Shown one piece after another: positions 1 through 11,013 of a DNA stretch of 64,000 bases. Under the pieces are notes generated by a model that saw nothing but the letters and a program-made list of their open reading frames with translations, was not told where the DNA came from and did not search any database. The position numbers and the translations under genes are program-made. How positions within the stretch are numbered: position 1 is the first letter of the stretch; each line of letters opens with the position of its first letter. Origin of the DNA: Phytopythium helicoides (lineage: Eukaryota > Oomycota > Peronosporomycetes > Pythiales > Pythiaceae); assembly GCA_024867545.1 (NCBI GenBank), contig JANFNE010000013.1, positions 434,001 to 498,000 on the forward strand, written 5' to 3'.

Positions 1-1968
1 GGGCAACTCGAACACATTCGTGTGCTCCAAACTCAACTTGCCGAAAGTCATGTCGGAACGTATTGTAGCAGGCAGCGACTCTAAGTGGTTGAGAGAGAGG
101 GTAAATACAAAGTAGAAGGATCTGGGGGAGCGTCAGACAAGTCGTCTGGGAACTTGGTGATTTTGTTGCCCACGAGCGACATCATACTCAGCACGGCCAT
201 TGCTAACAACTCACGGGGACCTCAGTAAAGCCCGAGTACTGCGAGAAAGACCATCCCGACAAGACTCCGCACAACTGGAAGAGACGCCGGAAGTACTGTC
301 AAGTTCGTTTTCGAAATCTCAATGTCGAGTAGCTGTTGCTGAAAATGGTGTCTGCAGCACACCTGGCGGCAGCTCCGTCATATTCACTAGAGCCATCGCC
401 AAATAGACAATATTGGAATGGAAGTCATTTGTCAACGCAGCCATTCCACCAAAGCACTGTTGAAGATCTCGAACGCAAGTAGATTCTCGAACCTCTGGAT
501 CGAAGATGGAATGACCAGACCCGAACAGTGCACGAAAACGACGCTAGAGACCACAACCGGATCAAGAGTATCAAAGATATCGGGTGGTGGAGAAGTATCG
601 ACACCTTGGCGGTAGCAGTTATACTTGATGACTGCGCAGCTGAAGCCTGAGGAGAACCAAGAATAGACTGGTTGTGCGCACATGCTGCTGATGGAGTCAC
701 TACTAGCTTTATTAGTGATCCAAGCTTGACCTGCAGCGTTTGTCAGCATTGCTCGGAAATGAACTACGGTGATTGCGATCGCGATTAGAACGAAACTTGG
801 CGAAACAGCTTTCTGCAGCAATCGCGAAGAAAAAATGGCTTGTAAGTGAGAACCCGACGAATGCTTTGTTGATGGGATATCATCTGAGATATCTTGTTTG
901 GATGAAGCTTGATGGATTGGCTCGATTACTTCTCGGGGAGACATACCAGCGCCTACTCGGATGCACACTGCCATGGCTGACATAATTTTCACTCCGTGCT
1001 GGCTGTGTTCTCGCATAACACTCGCAATTACAAGCAAACAAGCGTATAGGCTCACATGGGGGATCAATTTGTAGCAACCACCAATCAAAGACCAAGCAAA
1101 CACTGCTTGACTTTCTCGAATGAGATTTGGAAATTCGATCTCGTTGTAAAGCAGGTCAACGGAGAAATTATCAGCCTCTGCATCATAATACTCAGTAAGG
1201 TACGGCATAATGGTAGCAGTTGGAAGCACCACGCTCAATGCAAAAGTGATAACTCCATCGAGAACGTGACACAGAAGTCTGATAACAATGCGAGGAACGG
1301 CTCGTAGCGAAGCGACATCTGACGCGAAATGAGAGAATTTGTGATTTCGACACAATCTTGGGTACAAAATTGCCACGTAGAGGCAGTTTATGACTACCAA
1401 GACAGCAGACAAGTGATTGATCCACGGGTGCGCAATTCGGGTGCTGGAGATATTGCACTGATAGATTTGCGCCGTAATTACAACAGCTTCACGGAAGATG
1501 AAGACGGATTCGAACCTCGAACTGCGACTGCTAAATAATTCGCTCGCACTCATCAGTAATTGTTGAGAACTCAGTCGTCTGCGAGAACCCTTACTGGCTT
1601 GCTTGTGACTCTTTTTGAGCGACTCGATTTCGAGTGAGGCGGCGAGTTGGTCTGGTCACATAATGATTGAGCTATCTGGAGAACACATCAAAGCTTTCGA
1701 CAGCAGAGACGGCTAGACTTCGAGCGCGGATTGATTCAGCTACGAGGCGAAGCCACTCAAGCGCATGGCAACCTCCGAGAATACCCAATAGAGTCCCAAG
1801 AAGTCTCAAGTGACGATATTCTGCAGGAGCCAACAGATCAGCGTAGTAAGACCAATCAGGTTTATCCAAATACCAGTGCAATCGAGCACTTGCTATAAGA
1901 AAGACTGCACAGGGTGCATGCAGGAGGAATAGCAGCGTCCACAACAAGACGAAAGCTCTACGCTGCAT
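1..1968 (-). pseudogene. Decayed multi-transmembrane + leucine-rich-repeat protein gene, 3' end beyond the left edge
   Basis: Reading from 1968 downward, the first piece (1968-1672, 98 codons) encodes two hydrophobic segments and the motif LHWYLD. A second open piece (about 1553-432, 373 codons; it can be extended upstream in frame towards 1650) has the signature SASELFSSRSSRFESVF and at least four membrane segments. This is the layout I recognise from oomycete membrane/LRR proteins of unknown function. Below 432 the LRR part is recognisable only by changing frame repeatedly. NMTELPPGVL lies in one frame, IEISKTNLTVLP in another, then GFTEVP, then LVGNKITKFPDDL, then LSLNHLESLPATI. At least five single-base indels or stops are therefore needed. 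The large genes nearby are open without indels, so decay is more likely than sequencing error, but resequencing could change this. A short intron could explain the break between the first two pieces, but not the later ones. Confidence 0.7.
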
Positions 1969-2788
1969 GGAAGTATGTTTATCTTCAGCCTTGAGAGAGA
2001 GAAAGCGAACTGTGTTCTGAGCTCAGTCGAGTGTGGGCTGTAAGGCTGTAATAGCGAACTCGGTTTCCAGTGTATGTGGACAAGGTCGCCTCCCTGTGCC
2101 TAATATTGCCCCTGGAGAGCATAAGACTGCCACAACCTCGTGGTTGTAAAGATACCTGTTTCATGTCGGAAGCTTGACCTTGTCTGAAACGCCTTGTACC
2201 TCGTCAGTGAATATGCTGGTGGGGCTCTCAATATACATGGTTTTCCCAGAGCGCCGGAAGTGGAGCAGTTACTGCTTGGAGTGCCCGACAAGGATGTGTT
2301 GCTGCGTGCTGGAGACACTTGCCGCTGCTCCACCAGACACCGAAGCTCAGCTTGCAGCAACTCTACCGAAAAGCGCTGATTCGGTACCTCTACCTCCACT
2401 GAACTCGCATCATGCGCATTTGCTCGCCGTGATCAGCAAAGATAAATCGAATTCTGGGCGTGAGGCATCCTCACGACGTACAAGCGTGTTCATCCGATAG
2501 AGGCATCGCTACCCAGCAGTAGAAACCTGTACACTGCCACCGCCTTGCGGAATCTCGGTGCTCATCCTACCCACTCGGCATCGAGGTGGACGGGAAGGTA
2601 CAGCTCACAGAAGAGCTGTTCGCGATCTCGGTCTTTCCAGATACCGACGTCGTCGACGACCTGCTTCCGACCCCCTCAGCACGCCAAAGTAGCCGCTCGC
2701 GGCTCTGAGCGCACATCCCGACACTCTTGACACTCGTCACAGCCACTTTCAAAACCGCCTGCTCCCTCTGACACAAAATAACCGCAGC
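1969..2788. other. Intergenic region, nothing recognised
   Basis: Divergent spacer between the decayed membrane/LRR gene and the protein kinase gene. It contains only short overlapping open frames (60-108 codons) with no recognisable protein similarity. It presumably holds the 5' regions of both flanking genes. Confidence 0.5.
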
Positions 2789-4613
2789 ATGGCTGCCGCG
2801 CCGCTCGTGGAGGGCCAGACGCTGCTGCACGGCGGCCGCTACCGCTTCCTACGGCGCATCGGCAGCGGCACCTTCGCCGTGATCCTCTGGTGCGCGCCCG
2901 TCCGCCGCCCTCCCGCCCGCGCGCTCTGACGCTCGCTGCCCGCAGCGCCATGGACCAGCAGAGCCGCCGCCTCGTGGCCATCAAGTGCGTGCAGAGCGGC
3001 GAGTTCCGCGCCGTCGCGGAGCGAGAGGCCTCGGTGCTGCGCCACGTGAACGCGCGCGACCCAGCGGGCACCTGCGCCGGTGCGTGGCCCGCGGGGCTCA
3101 TGGCCGCTTCGAGCCCAGGACTGACGAGTGCTGCTGCTTTTCCCGATGCCAGTCGTGCGCCTGCTGGACGTGTTCGAGGACGGCGAGCGCTTCTGCCTCG
3201 TGCTCGAGCTGCTGGGTGACGCGGTGCTCGACGTCGCGCTCTGGGGCTCGTGGCGCCGCCCGCTGCAGCACGCGAGTCGCTCGCCGCAGCACAAGCTCCA
3301 CTCGCGCGTGGGCCGCATCTCGCTCTCGCCCGCGTCAGCCGAGCGAGCCAGGGCAATTGACCCGGCGCCTGCTCTCTCGCTGCAGCAGATCCGGCTGGTG
3401 CAGAGCTCTCGTTGCAAGAGTGCGTTTGCTTGGGGCTCTGCGCTGATCGCCGTGGTTCGTGTTGTGTAGGTGGCGGTGCACCTTTGCGCAGCGCTCGCCT
3501 TCCTCCATGATCAAGTACGAAGATGTTCTTCATGCAATTAGTCGCCTCATTCCACTAACCATCCTTCCTCTGTGTATATAGGGACTGATCCACGCCGACA
3601 TCAAGCCTGAAAACGTCGTCCGCACTGGTGCCGACGCGACGCTGGCGTCTGGGACTACCCAGTCTCCTACTCTCGACCAAGGAGCAGTCGGATCTAGTCC
3701 ATTCGGGGGATCGGCGCCTGTGAAGCTTATCGACTTTGGCAACTGCGTTGACCTGAGCGAGCTTTCCGTGTATCGGAGTGAATACCCACAGCAGTGGGCA
3801 GCCGAAGCTGCTGTGGGGTTTGACATTCAGACTCTGACGTATCGCGCGCCAGAGGTCGCGGCTGGAGTTGCCATCACGCCAGCCATCGACATGTGGTCAC
3901 TAGGCTGCGTATTGATGGAGTGTGCAACAGGAACTCCACTTTTTACGACTGCCGGTGGGTTTGGCTCATCGTCACCAAGTGGCTTGAGTGAGCACGCTTC
4001 AACAAACAGACAGCTGCTACGTCAAATCGAAGTAGTCGTCAACAGTGGTGAGCTGCTCGACTCAACGTGTAAAGCGTACCAATCTGCTATCTGCTACGTG
4101 ACATTATCTCGAGACTCCTCTTCCAGTGATGATGGGCAAAAACTCGTCCCAACTCTGCAGCAGCGATTGGATTCACTCGCGCTGAATCACGAAACTCCAG
4201 CATTCCATGACTTTATTCGCCAGCTTCTCGACGTTGACCCAGAGACGCGACTACAAGCAAAGAAAGCTCTATTCCACCCGTTCCTTCAGGGGTTCTTCCC
4301 GTTCCAGCTCATGTTTTCTCCCGTTGAACGGGCTAAGGCTTCACCTTCACGGGCTCACAAATCGCCAAAGAAATCGAAAACAAAGAAGCAGGCGAAATCT
4401 CCTACTTCCCCGTTTGTATTTGACACTAAAGAAGTTGTTCATGAGAACGAGGACCTTCCAGTCAATGAGAAACCCAAGCGACGGAAGCTGGATCCTCAAG
4501 AAGAACATGTTCGGCGAAGAGGGCTTCGACAAGCGTTGAAATTGATTCCGTCCATGTCGACAAAACAGAGTCCATCAAAGATGCATCGTAAACACCAGCA
4601 GCACAAGGACTAA
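2789..4613 (+). CDS. CMGC protein kinase, HIPK/DYRK-like, 5 exons
   Basis: Exons inferred from GT-AG sites and reading frame: 2789-2889, 2946-3079, 3153-3397, 3470-3514 and 3582-4613, together 518 codons in one frame. Kinase landmarks in order: glycine loop GSGTFA (residues 25-30), VAIK with the ATP-binding Lys at about 47, a candidate helix-C Glu at about 61, catalytic loop HADIKPEN (179-186), DFG (226-228), and TYRAPEV with the APE at 264-266. AIDMWSLGCVLMECATGTPLF-type sequence follows. HADxKPEN in place of HRD, together with YRAPE and IDMWSLGC, is typical of HIPK/DYRK kinases, which phosphorylate Ser/Thr. A Ser/Arg-rich insert lies between the hinge region and the catalytic loop. The C-terminal tail is very basic, with KSPKKSKTKKQ and KPKRRKLD, which look like nuclear localisation signals. 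All catalytic residues are present, so it is probably active. The gene converges on PEX1. Confidence 0.85.
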
Positions 4614-4630
4614 AAAAATTGTATCGCACG

Positions 4631-7473
4631 TCAGGACGCTGGCGACTCCTCCAATCTACTACTCCATGCAGCTTCAAAGTGACGCATCCGCACGAGATCG
4701 GCGTCGAGATCTTCTCGAAGGGCCCGAAAGGCAGCTTCCTTGCAAATAGCTGCGATATCAGCACCAGAAATGGGTCGAATACTGAGAGAAGGACACGAAT
4801 TCGTCAGCGACTACCGCATTTGATCACACTGACGACACATAGGGTCTAGATTATACCTTGAACTCGTGCTTGTCGCAAGTGCAACGAGGTTCACGTCTTC
4901 TGCAAGGGGCATTTTGCGTGTGTAGTGACGCAGAAGCTCCTGTTCAAAAATGTAAGTATCATTAAGACAATGAATTCTTCAGCAAAACGCGATCGCCACT
5001 CACCTGAATATCGCCATCTGATGGGTATCCAAGCTCTAACGTCTTGTCGATGCGGCCTGGGCGGATCAGTGCTGCATCCAATGCCTCCTTTCGGTTCGTT
5101 GCTGCGACGACCAGGATCCCATCCATGCTCGTTCCGTCCGAGATACCAACACCGTCCAGCTCGTTCAGGAAGGTCGACAGAATGCGAGCGTAGACACCTC
5201 CACCAGCGCTCTCGTCGTCTCCCCCGCTGTCAAACGACCGCTTGTGTGCAACCGCGTCAAACTCGTCAAAGAAAAGCAAGCAAGGCGCAGCCCCACGAGC
5301 TCGAGCTGCATTACCAAGCAAGTGATGAGATACGATGAGCCCATGATTCGTGCAGTAAATTGCAACTCACCAAATAGTTCGCGAATAGCTTTTTCGCTGT
5401 CACCAAAGTACTTGGATAACAGCTCCGACGACTGTATTTGTCAGTGTAAAGATGTCAGGTGTGCAAGAGTGCATAGACAACCGATCCCCTTTGAACAACG
5501 AACCTTGACGGACACGCAGTTAACCTTGGCTCGCGCAGTAAGCTCCTTGACGAGTAGTGATTTGCCACACCCTGAAGGTCCGTACAAGAGAATCCCTGAT
5601 GTGTTTCCTACTCCGAGGCGCTGCAACAAATTATGCATGTTAGATTAGATACTCCTTTCAGTGGTGTCACGGAGTATGCGATGGTGCCTTGCTTTACCTG
5701 CACGGCAGCAGAGGGTTGGAACTCCCACGACACAAACTCAAAGAGCTGGTGTCGGACGTCGTGGTAACCCACGAAATTTGTTTCACCAGCAGCTCCCGGA
5801 GCCTCCACGTTAAGCTCACGCAGCTGCGATGGCTTAATCTGCTGCTGTGCAGTCAAGAGATCAGCCCATACAACTCGAGACTCCTCTTGTCCTCCAGCCA
5901 TGTTGGATCGAGAAAACGCAGCAACGGCGGCATTCCGGCATATTCGGACAAGATCTTTTGCAACGTAGCCTCCAGTTAGAGCTGCCAATCGAGTTGAAAA
6001 GTCTTGCACCACTTCATCCATGCTGCTGGGATCGTCTTTGGACTGGCGTGCAGCCTGAAGCTGAAGGTGTTGAAGATGGACCTCCAAGATTCTCCTTCGC
6101 ATCGTCTCTGTAGGCACAATCAGCTCCAGTATCTTTCCAAACCTCCCTGTCCGTCTCGCTGAAGCTGGAATGTTAACTTCTGCTTTTGTAGAAGCGCCTA
6201 GGACGGCTACACTCAGCTGTTTCGTTGTGATGTCTTCAAGAACGCGCAGAAGTGCGCTTCCAAGTGGTGGCAGATGCTGCGTCTGAGTGTCTTCGTCCGC
6301 TGGCTGTCCATCAAGCGACTGGAAAAGTGTGTCGATGTCGTCAATAATAAGAACGACGCGAGCGCTTGAGCTACTGCATTCCTCGGTTTTTTGTGCGTAG
6401 CTCGAACGTAATAGTTCGAGCTTTTCGGCGATGTACGAGTGTGCTGATGCCTTCTTCGAGTTTTCAAAGTCCATGATCAACGACATGCCGTCAGTTTGCC
6501 AGGTTGTGACGCCTTCTCGTGCAAGCTCCTTTTCAATGACCTTGAGGGCGAGCGATTTGCCGACACCATACACTCCTGACAAAATGAGACCGTGCGACCC
6601 GATCTCTCGATAATCTGTGGCGTCCTTCGAGTCATTGTTGAGTACAAGTGCGAGATGCATGAGCACATCTTTCACTACAGCGTCGGATCCAGCAAACCCT
6701 TCTTCTTTTAGTCTCGACTTGAGCAGTTCATCAAAGCTGCTTCCTCCAGGCAAATCACTTGATTTCGGGTGTGAGTCGTCATCGACAGAAGCAGCCCCGA
6801 TTCCTACGACCTCAATTGATGGGGAGTCTCCGCTGTCCACTTGATCACGAAGCGCCTCGATTCGAAACACAAACAGCTCCTGCAGAACGCGGATCGGAAC
6901 CAACTGGCCCACTTGCAGCGCGCTCCATGACCCGTGTGTCGCCTTCAGCTGGCGCGCGATGGCTCTCTCCACACTAACGTTACCCTTACGCGCACTCTCC
7001 GGCAGCAGATTCGGTCTAGAAATGACTCGAACGCTCTGCTTCGCGTTCTCATGCGTCGAATCCTTTGAATGCGACACCGTTGACGAAGAAGACGACGACG
7101 CCGCATACTTGGCTTGCACGCTGACGATGACTCGTCCAGGCGCTTGACGCAGCCCTCCAGCCGCTTCAAAGTCCGCCTCAATCGCTACCGGGTGCCCGTC
7201 AAGCAGCTGGAAGTACTCGAGCACCCAGGGATGGACCACCACTCGAGAGCTCCCGATGGCTGCAGCGCTCGCGGCTGCCGACCGCTCGACGACGCACTCG
7301 AGCTGCACGCCGCGCTCGCACTGACCCGCCGCTCCACCGAAACGCAGCCGAACGCTCTGCAGCTGAGACAGGCGCAGCGCTGAGGCGGCTGCGAGCGGCA
7401 CGAGCGCCTGGTGCGGCAGCAGCGGCGCGTCGCCGAGCTCGCGGCCGCACACCGCCAGCCATGTTGCCACCAT
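4631..7473 (-). CDS. PEX1: Peroxisomal biogenesis AAA ATPase PEX1, 6 exons
   Basis: Exons: 7473-5698, 5620-5504, 5431-5371, 5305-5004, 4939-4857 and 4781-4631; joined they give 829 residues in one frame. PEX1 works with PEX6 as a hexameric motor that extracts ubiquitinated PEX5 from the peroxisome membrane. The N-terminal region is followed by AAA domain 1, with GVYGVGKS at about 300-307 and VVLIIDDIDTL at about 373-383. Then comes TGGYVAKDL. AAA domain 2 has GPSGCGKS at about 606-613, VKSSELLSKYFGDSEKAIREL, Walker B FFDEFD at about 663-668 and AATNRKEALDAALIRPGRID. The tail has the helical SGADIAAICKEAAFRALRE. The second domain matches PEX1 of animals and fungi closely. The protein is shorter than human (about 1,280 residues) or yeast (about 1,040) PEX1. 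The chosen ATG at 7473 has a perfect Kozak context (GCCACCATGG); an in-frame ATG lies 12 codons upstream. D2 Walker A is GPSGCGKS, not the usual GPPGTGKT. Confidence 0.9.
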
Positions 7474-8888
7474 GGTGGCTCGTTTTTTTATTTCATTTAA
7501 AACACTCACAAATAAATATGAGCAAATTGTAGTGTTTCACACGGCGACCAATGAACAGCTCGCCCGCCATGGACATCGCACTCGACACTTTGGCGGCCGT
7601 ATCAATGGACATGTCGGGCTGACCCGTCAACACGGTAAGCTCCACTGAGCTACTTTGCAATGTACGTCATGCTAGTAGATTAAATATTGCTAGGGTCAAA
7701 TGGCCAGCGAGCACATCAGGGAGTTAAAGTGGTAGGTTGGGCTCTCAATTAGCGATCGGTGGAAGTCCTTCAGTGTATTCTTCTCTACTTTACACAAGCA
7801 CAGTTCAGTCATCAGTATGCGAGAATGACCTAAGATTGCTTTCTGTTGCGGTTCGCATTTATCCTAGAGGTGCGTCTCAACTACGGCTTGTATCTCGTTG
7901 ATGCCTATGGCAAAAGATTCGCCGCTCATTCTGTCATTTTGGTCGTGAAAGAGAGTAACTCCAAGTGCCTCATATCCGATGAAAGCGATGAGGTCGACGA
8001 CAAGAGCGAACTGACTAGAACTCAAGTGAATTGACCTGTTCACACTTATATGGTCATCATGAGATGGGACCAAGGGGCTGGGCCGCAACTAACTCAGCAG
8101 TGGAATGTGCTCGCGCGGTCTCCTCAGATAATACTACACTCCACTGGCTGCTGGGAGCAACCTCCCGCACAATGCCGGCTCTGCTGGTGTCTTTTATTTT
8201 CTCGTACTCTCCCTATCTGCTTGGGTTGCACCCACACTCGGCTACCTCTCGCGCTCGGGCTCCTCCCTCGCAACCGTAAGCGAATCCACATGCACGCTCT
8301 CACAACGTGCTCCCTGGTCACTTCGATCAGCCGTCCCACTCAATCGTACTCGCTTCAACAGCGCAAGGTTACTCACTCGCTCACGTCGGAAATACTCGAT
8401 TTGACAGCCGTCCTCGTTGGAACTCGATGATCTGTGTCGCTTTCGCTGCCAGATTGAAAGTGTCTTACATCTTACCTACCCTGCTTAGTGAAACCACCGC
8501 TCGCGGCGGCGGCGGTTGGCGTGGTGGTCGCAGGGCTGAAACCCCTGCGTCCGTTTCGCCGGCAGCTTCAGCTACAGCACTCGACATAACCTTGCCGTGA
8601 CGCGCCACGTACGCTGTACAGGGTAAGATTCCGACTGACTGCTTTCCTTCAGGTCTTACTTGCGGCGGCATGCCTCCCCCGCCGCTCTGATTCCTCTCTT
8701 GCTTGACTGGGTCTCCACTCACATAAGCACGCTAAAGGTTCTCTAATGAATTTTGCTGTGGGAAATCTAATAAGAAAGTATTTATTGCGTGAAGGCAGTT
8801 TTAGAGGGAGTATTGTCGGTGGGTGGGTGGTCTAGCCGTGCATTGTACACTGTAGCTGTTGTGGTTGGTATGAGTTGTCGTGTGAGTG
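7474..8888. other. Intergenic region between PEX1 and the tRNA array, no gene recognised
   Basis: Open frames here are short (at most 126 codons) and none resembles a known protein. A Gly/Pro-rich minus-strand frame at 8722-8465 (85 codons) is the most protein-like but has no recognisable domain. At 8815-8890 the sequence turns G/T-rich (GGTGGGTGGGTGG, then GTGAGTGAGTG) and passes into the first GT tract of the array. Confidence 0.5.
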
Positions 8889-8985
8889 AGTGTGTGTGTA
8901 TGTGTGTGTGTGTATGTGTGTGTGTGTGTGTTTGTTTGTGGTTAGGGGAGAGCGCGACATGTGTTTTTGGTTTGATCACTTTTGT

Positions 8986-9057
8986 GGCCTTGTGGTCTAG
9001 TGGTATGATTCTCGCTTTGGGTGCGAGAGGTCCCGGTTTCGATCACCGGCAGGGCCC
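8986..9057 (+). tRNA. tRNA-Pro(UGG), copy 1 of 49
   Basis: The 72-nt gene folds as follows: acceptor stem GGCCTTG/CAGGGCC (one G-U pair), D arm GTCT-AGTGGTA-TGAT, anticodon stem CTCGC/GCGAG with loop TTTGGGT (anticodon TGG, G37), variable loop AGGTC, T stem CCGGT/ACCGG with loop TTCGATC, and discriminator C73 as expected for tRNA-Pro. There is no intron and no encoded CCA. The A box TGGTCTAGTGG is good. The B box reads GTTTCGATCAC, because the usual G53-C61 pair is T53-A61. The first TTTT run starts 5 nt after the gene. Distance to the next copy is 654 bp; the minisatellite is irregular (about 5a+4b with one T missing). Confidence 0.93.
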
Positions 9058-9219
9058 TTTGTTTTGCGTTCTTTTGCGTTCTTTTGCATTGACTCGCGTT
9101 CTTTTGCTTTGCTTTGCTTTTCCTTGCCTTGCCTTGGGTCGAGGTATATATGTTATCGCATTCAATTGCAGTACACTGCTTGGAATCGCTCGTTCGCTTG
9201 CTTGCTCGCGGCGTTCGCA

Positions 9220-9345
9220 TTTGTGTTTGTATTTGTGTTTGTATTGTGTTTGTATTTGTGTTTGTATTTGTGTGTGCATTTGTGTGTGCATTTGTGTGTG
9301 CATTTGTGTGTGCATTTGTGTTTACATTTGCGTTTACGTTTGTGA
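9220..9345 (+). repeat. 12-bp minisatellite in the first array unit (representative)
   Basis: Blocks of type a (TTTGTGTTTGTA) are followed by blocks of type b (TTTGTGTGTGCA), then degenerate blocks TTTGTGTTTACA, TTTGCGTTTACG and TTTGTGATGG. The order a-then-b is kept in every unit of the array except unit 29. Most units have seven a+b blocks. Confidence 0.9.
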
Positions 9346-9426
9346 TGGTTGATGCACACAAGTGAATTTCGTGTGTAGTCGGTCTGTTTCGTATATATTT
9401 CGCAGTGAGTATTCTAATCGTAAAGC

Positions 9427-9440
9427 ATTTCGTACGAAAT
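9427..9440. repeat. Perfect 14-bp palindrome in each array spacer (representative, unit 1)
   Basis: ATTTCGTACGAAAT equals its own reverse complement. It lies about 430-440 bp after the tRNA start, in the invariant part of each spacer. Its sequence could bind a symmetric protein dimer, but no binding factor can be named from the sequence. Confidence 0.9.
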
Positions 9441-9639
9441 ATGTCATATTGGTTCGGGATGTTGGTCTGTGTATAGGTTGACCGTTTTTGTTTGTTTTTC
9501 AGTGTATGGTGTTTGTATTTGTTGTTGTCTGTTTGTCTGTTTGTCTTTTTCGTTTCCTTGCGTGTGTGTGTGTGTGTGTGTGTGTTTGTTTGTGGTTAGG
9601 GGAGAGCGCGACATGTGTTTTTGGTTTGATCACTTTTGT

Positions 9640-9711
9640 GGCCTTGTGGTCTAGTGGTATGATTCTCGCTTTGGGTGCGAGAGGTCCCGGTTTCGATCAC
9701 CGGCAGGGCCC
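9640..9711 (+). tRNA. tRNA-Pro(UGG), copy 2 of 49
   Basis: Identical to copy 1. Spacer minisatellite 3a+4b; next copy 653 bp downstream. Confidence 0.93.
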
Positions 9712-10201
9712 TTTGTTTTGCGTTCTTTTGCGTTCTTTTGCATTGACTCGCGTTCTTTTGCTTTGCTTTGCTTTTCCTTGCCTTGCCTTGGGTCGAGGTA
9801 TATATGTTATCGCATTCAATTGCAGTACACTGCTTGGAATCGCTCGTTCGCTTGCTTGCTCGCGGCGTTCGCATTTGTGTTTGTATTTGTGTTTGTATTT
9901 GTGTTTGTATTTGTGTGTGCATTTGTGTGTGCATTTGTGTGTGCATTTGTGTGTGCATTTGTGTTTACATTTGCGTTTACGTTTGTGATGGTTGATGCAC
10001 ACAAGTGAATTTCGTGTGTAGTCGGTCTGTTTCGTATATATTTCGCAGTGAGTATTCTAATCGTAAAGCATTTCGTACGAAATATGTCATATTGGTTCGG
10101 GATGTTGGTCTGTGTATAGGTTGACCGTTTTTGTTTGTTTTTCAGTGTATGGTGTTTGTATTTGTTGTTGTCTGTTTGTCTGTTTGTCTTTTTCGTTTCC
10201 T

Positions 10202-10241
<40 letters not shown>

Positions 10242-10292
10242 TTTGTGGTTAGGGGAGAGCGCGACATGTGTTTTTGGTTTGATCACTTTTGT

Positions 10293-10364
10293 GGCCTTGT
10301 GGTCTAGTGGTATGATTCTCGCTTTGGGTGCGAGAGGTCCCGGTTTCGATCACCGGCAGGGCCC
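10293..10364 (+). tRNA. tRNA-Pro(UGG), copy 3 of 49
   Basis: Identical to copy 1. Spacer 3a+4b; next copy 649 bp downstream. It is preceded by one of the longest GT tracts. Confidence 0.93.
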
Positions 10365-10854
10365 TTTGTTTTGCGTTCTTTTGCGTTCTTTTGCATTGAC
10401 TCGCGTTCTTTTGCTTTGCTTTGCTTTTCCTTGCCTTGCCTTGGGTCGAGGTATATATGTTATCGCATTCAATTGCAGTACACTGCTTGGAATCGCTCGT
10501 TCGCTTGCTTGCTCGCGGCGTTCGCATTTGTGTTTGTATTTGTGTTTGTATTTGTGTTTGTATTTGTGTGTGCATTTGTGTGTGCATTTGTGTGTGCATT
10601 TGTGTGTGCATTTGTGTTTACATTTGCGTTTACGTTTGTGATGGTTGATGCACACAAGTGAATTTCGTGTGTAGTCGGTCTGTTTCGTATATATTTCGCA
10701 GTGAGTATTCTAATCGTAAAGCATTTCGTACGAAATATGTCATATTGGTTCGGGATGTTGGTCTGTGTATAGGTTGACCGTTTTTGTTTGTTTTTCAGTG
10801 TATGGTGTTTGTATTTGTTGTTGTCTGTTTGTCTGTTTGTCTTTTTCGTTTCCT

Positions 10855-10890
<36 letters not shown>

Positions 10891-10941
10891 TTTGTGGTTA
10901 GGGGAGAGCGCGACATGTGTTTTTGGTTTGATCACTTTTGT

Positions 10942-11013
10942 GGCCTTGTGGTCTAGTGGTATGATTCTCGCTTTGGGTGCGAGAGGTCCCGGTTTCGATC
11001 ACCGGCAGGGCCC
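10942..11013 (+). tRNA. tRNA-Pro(UGG), copy 4 of 49
   Basis: Identical to copy 1. Spacer 3a+4b; next copy 643 bp downstream. Confidence 0.93.

Noticed and set aside
2676..3533. Arg/Ala-rich open frames of 192 and 285 codons on the minus strand over the kinase gene
   Set aside because: Antisense shadows in a GC-rich region; the plus strand has spliced kinase motifs in order.
7924..7940. GCTCATTCTGTCATTTT, resembling the oomycete initiator plus flanking element
   Set aside because: It has one extra base against the consensus as I know it, and no recognisable plus-strand gene follows.
8465..8722. 85-codon minus-strand frame as a retroelement gag remnant
   Set aside because: Gly/Pro-rich composition only; no zinc knuckle, protease or long terminal repeats nearby.
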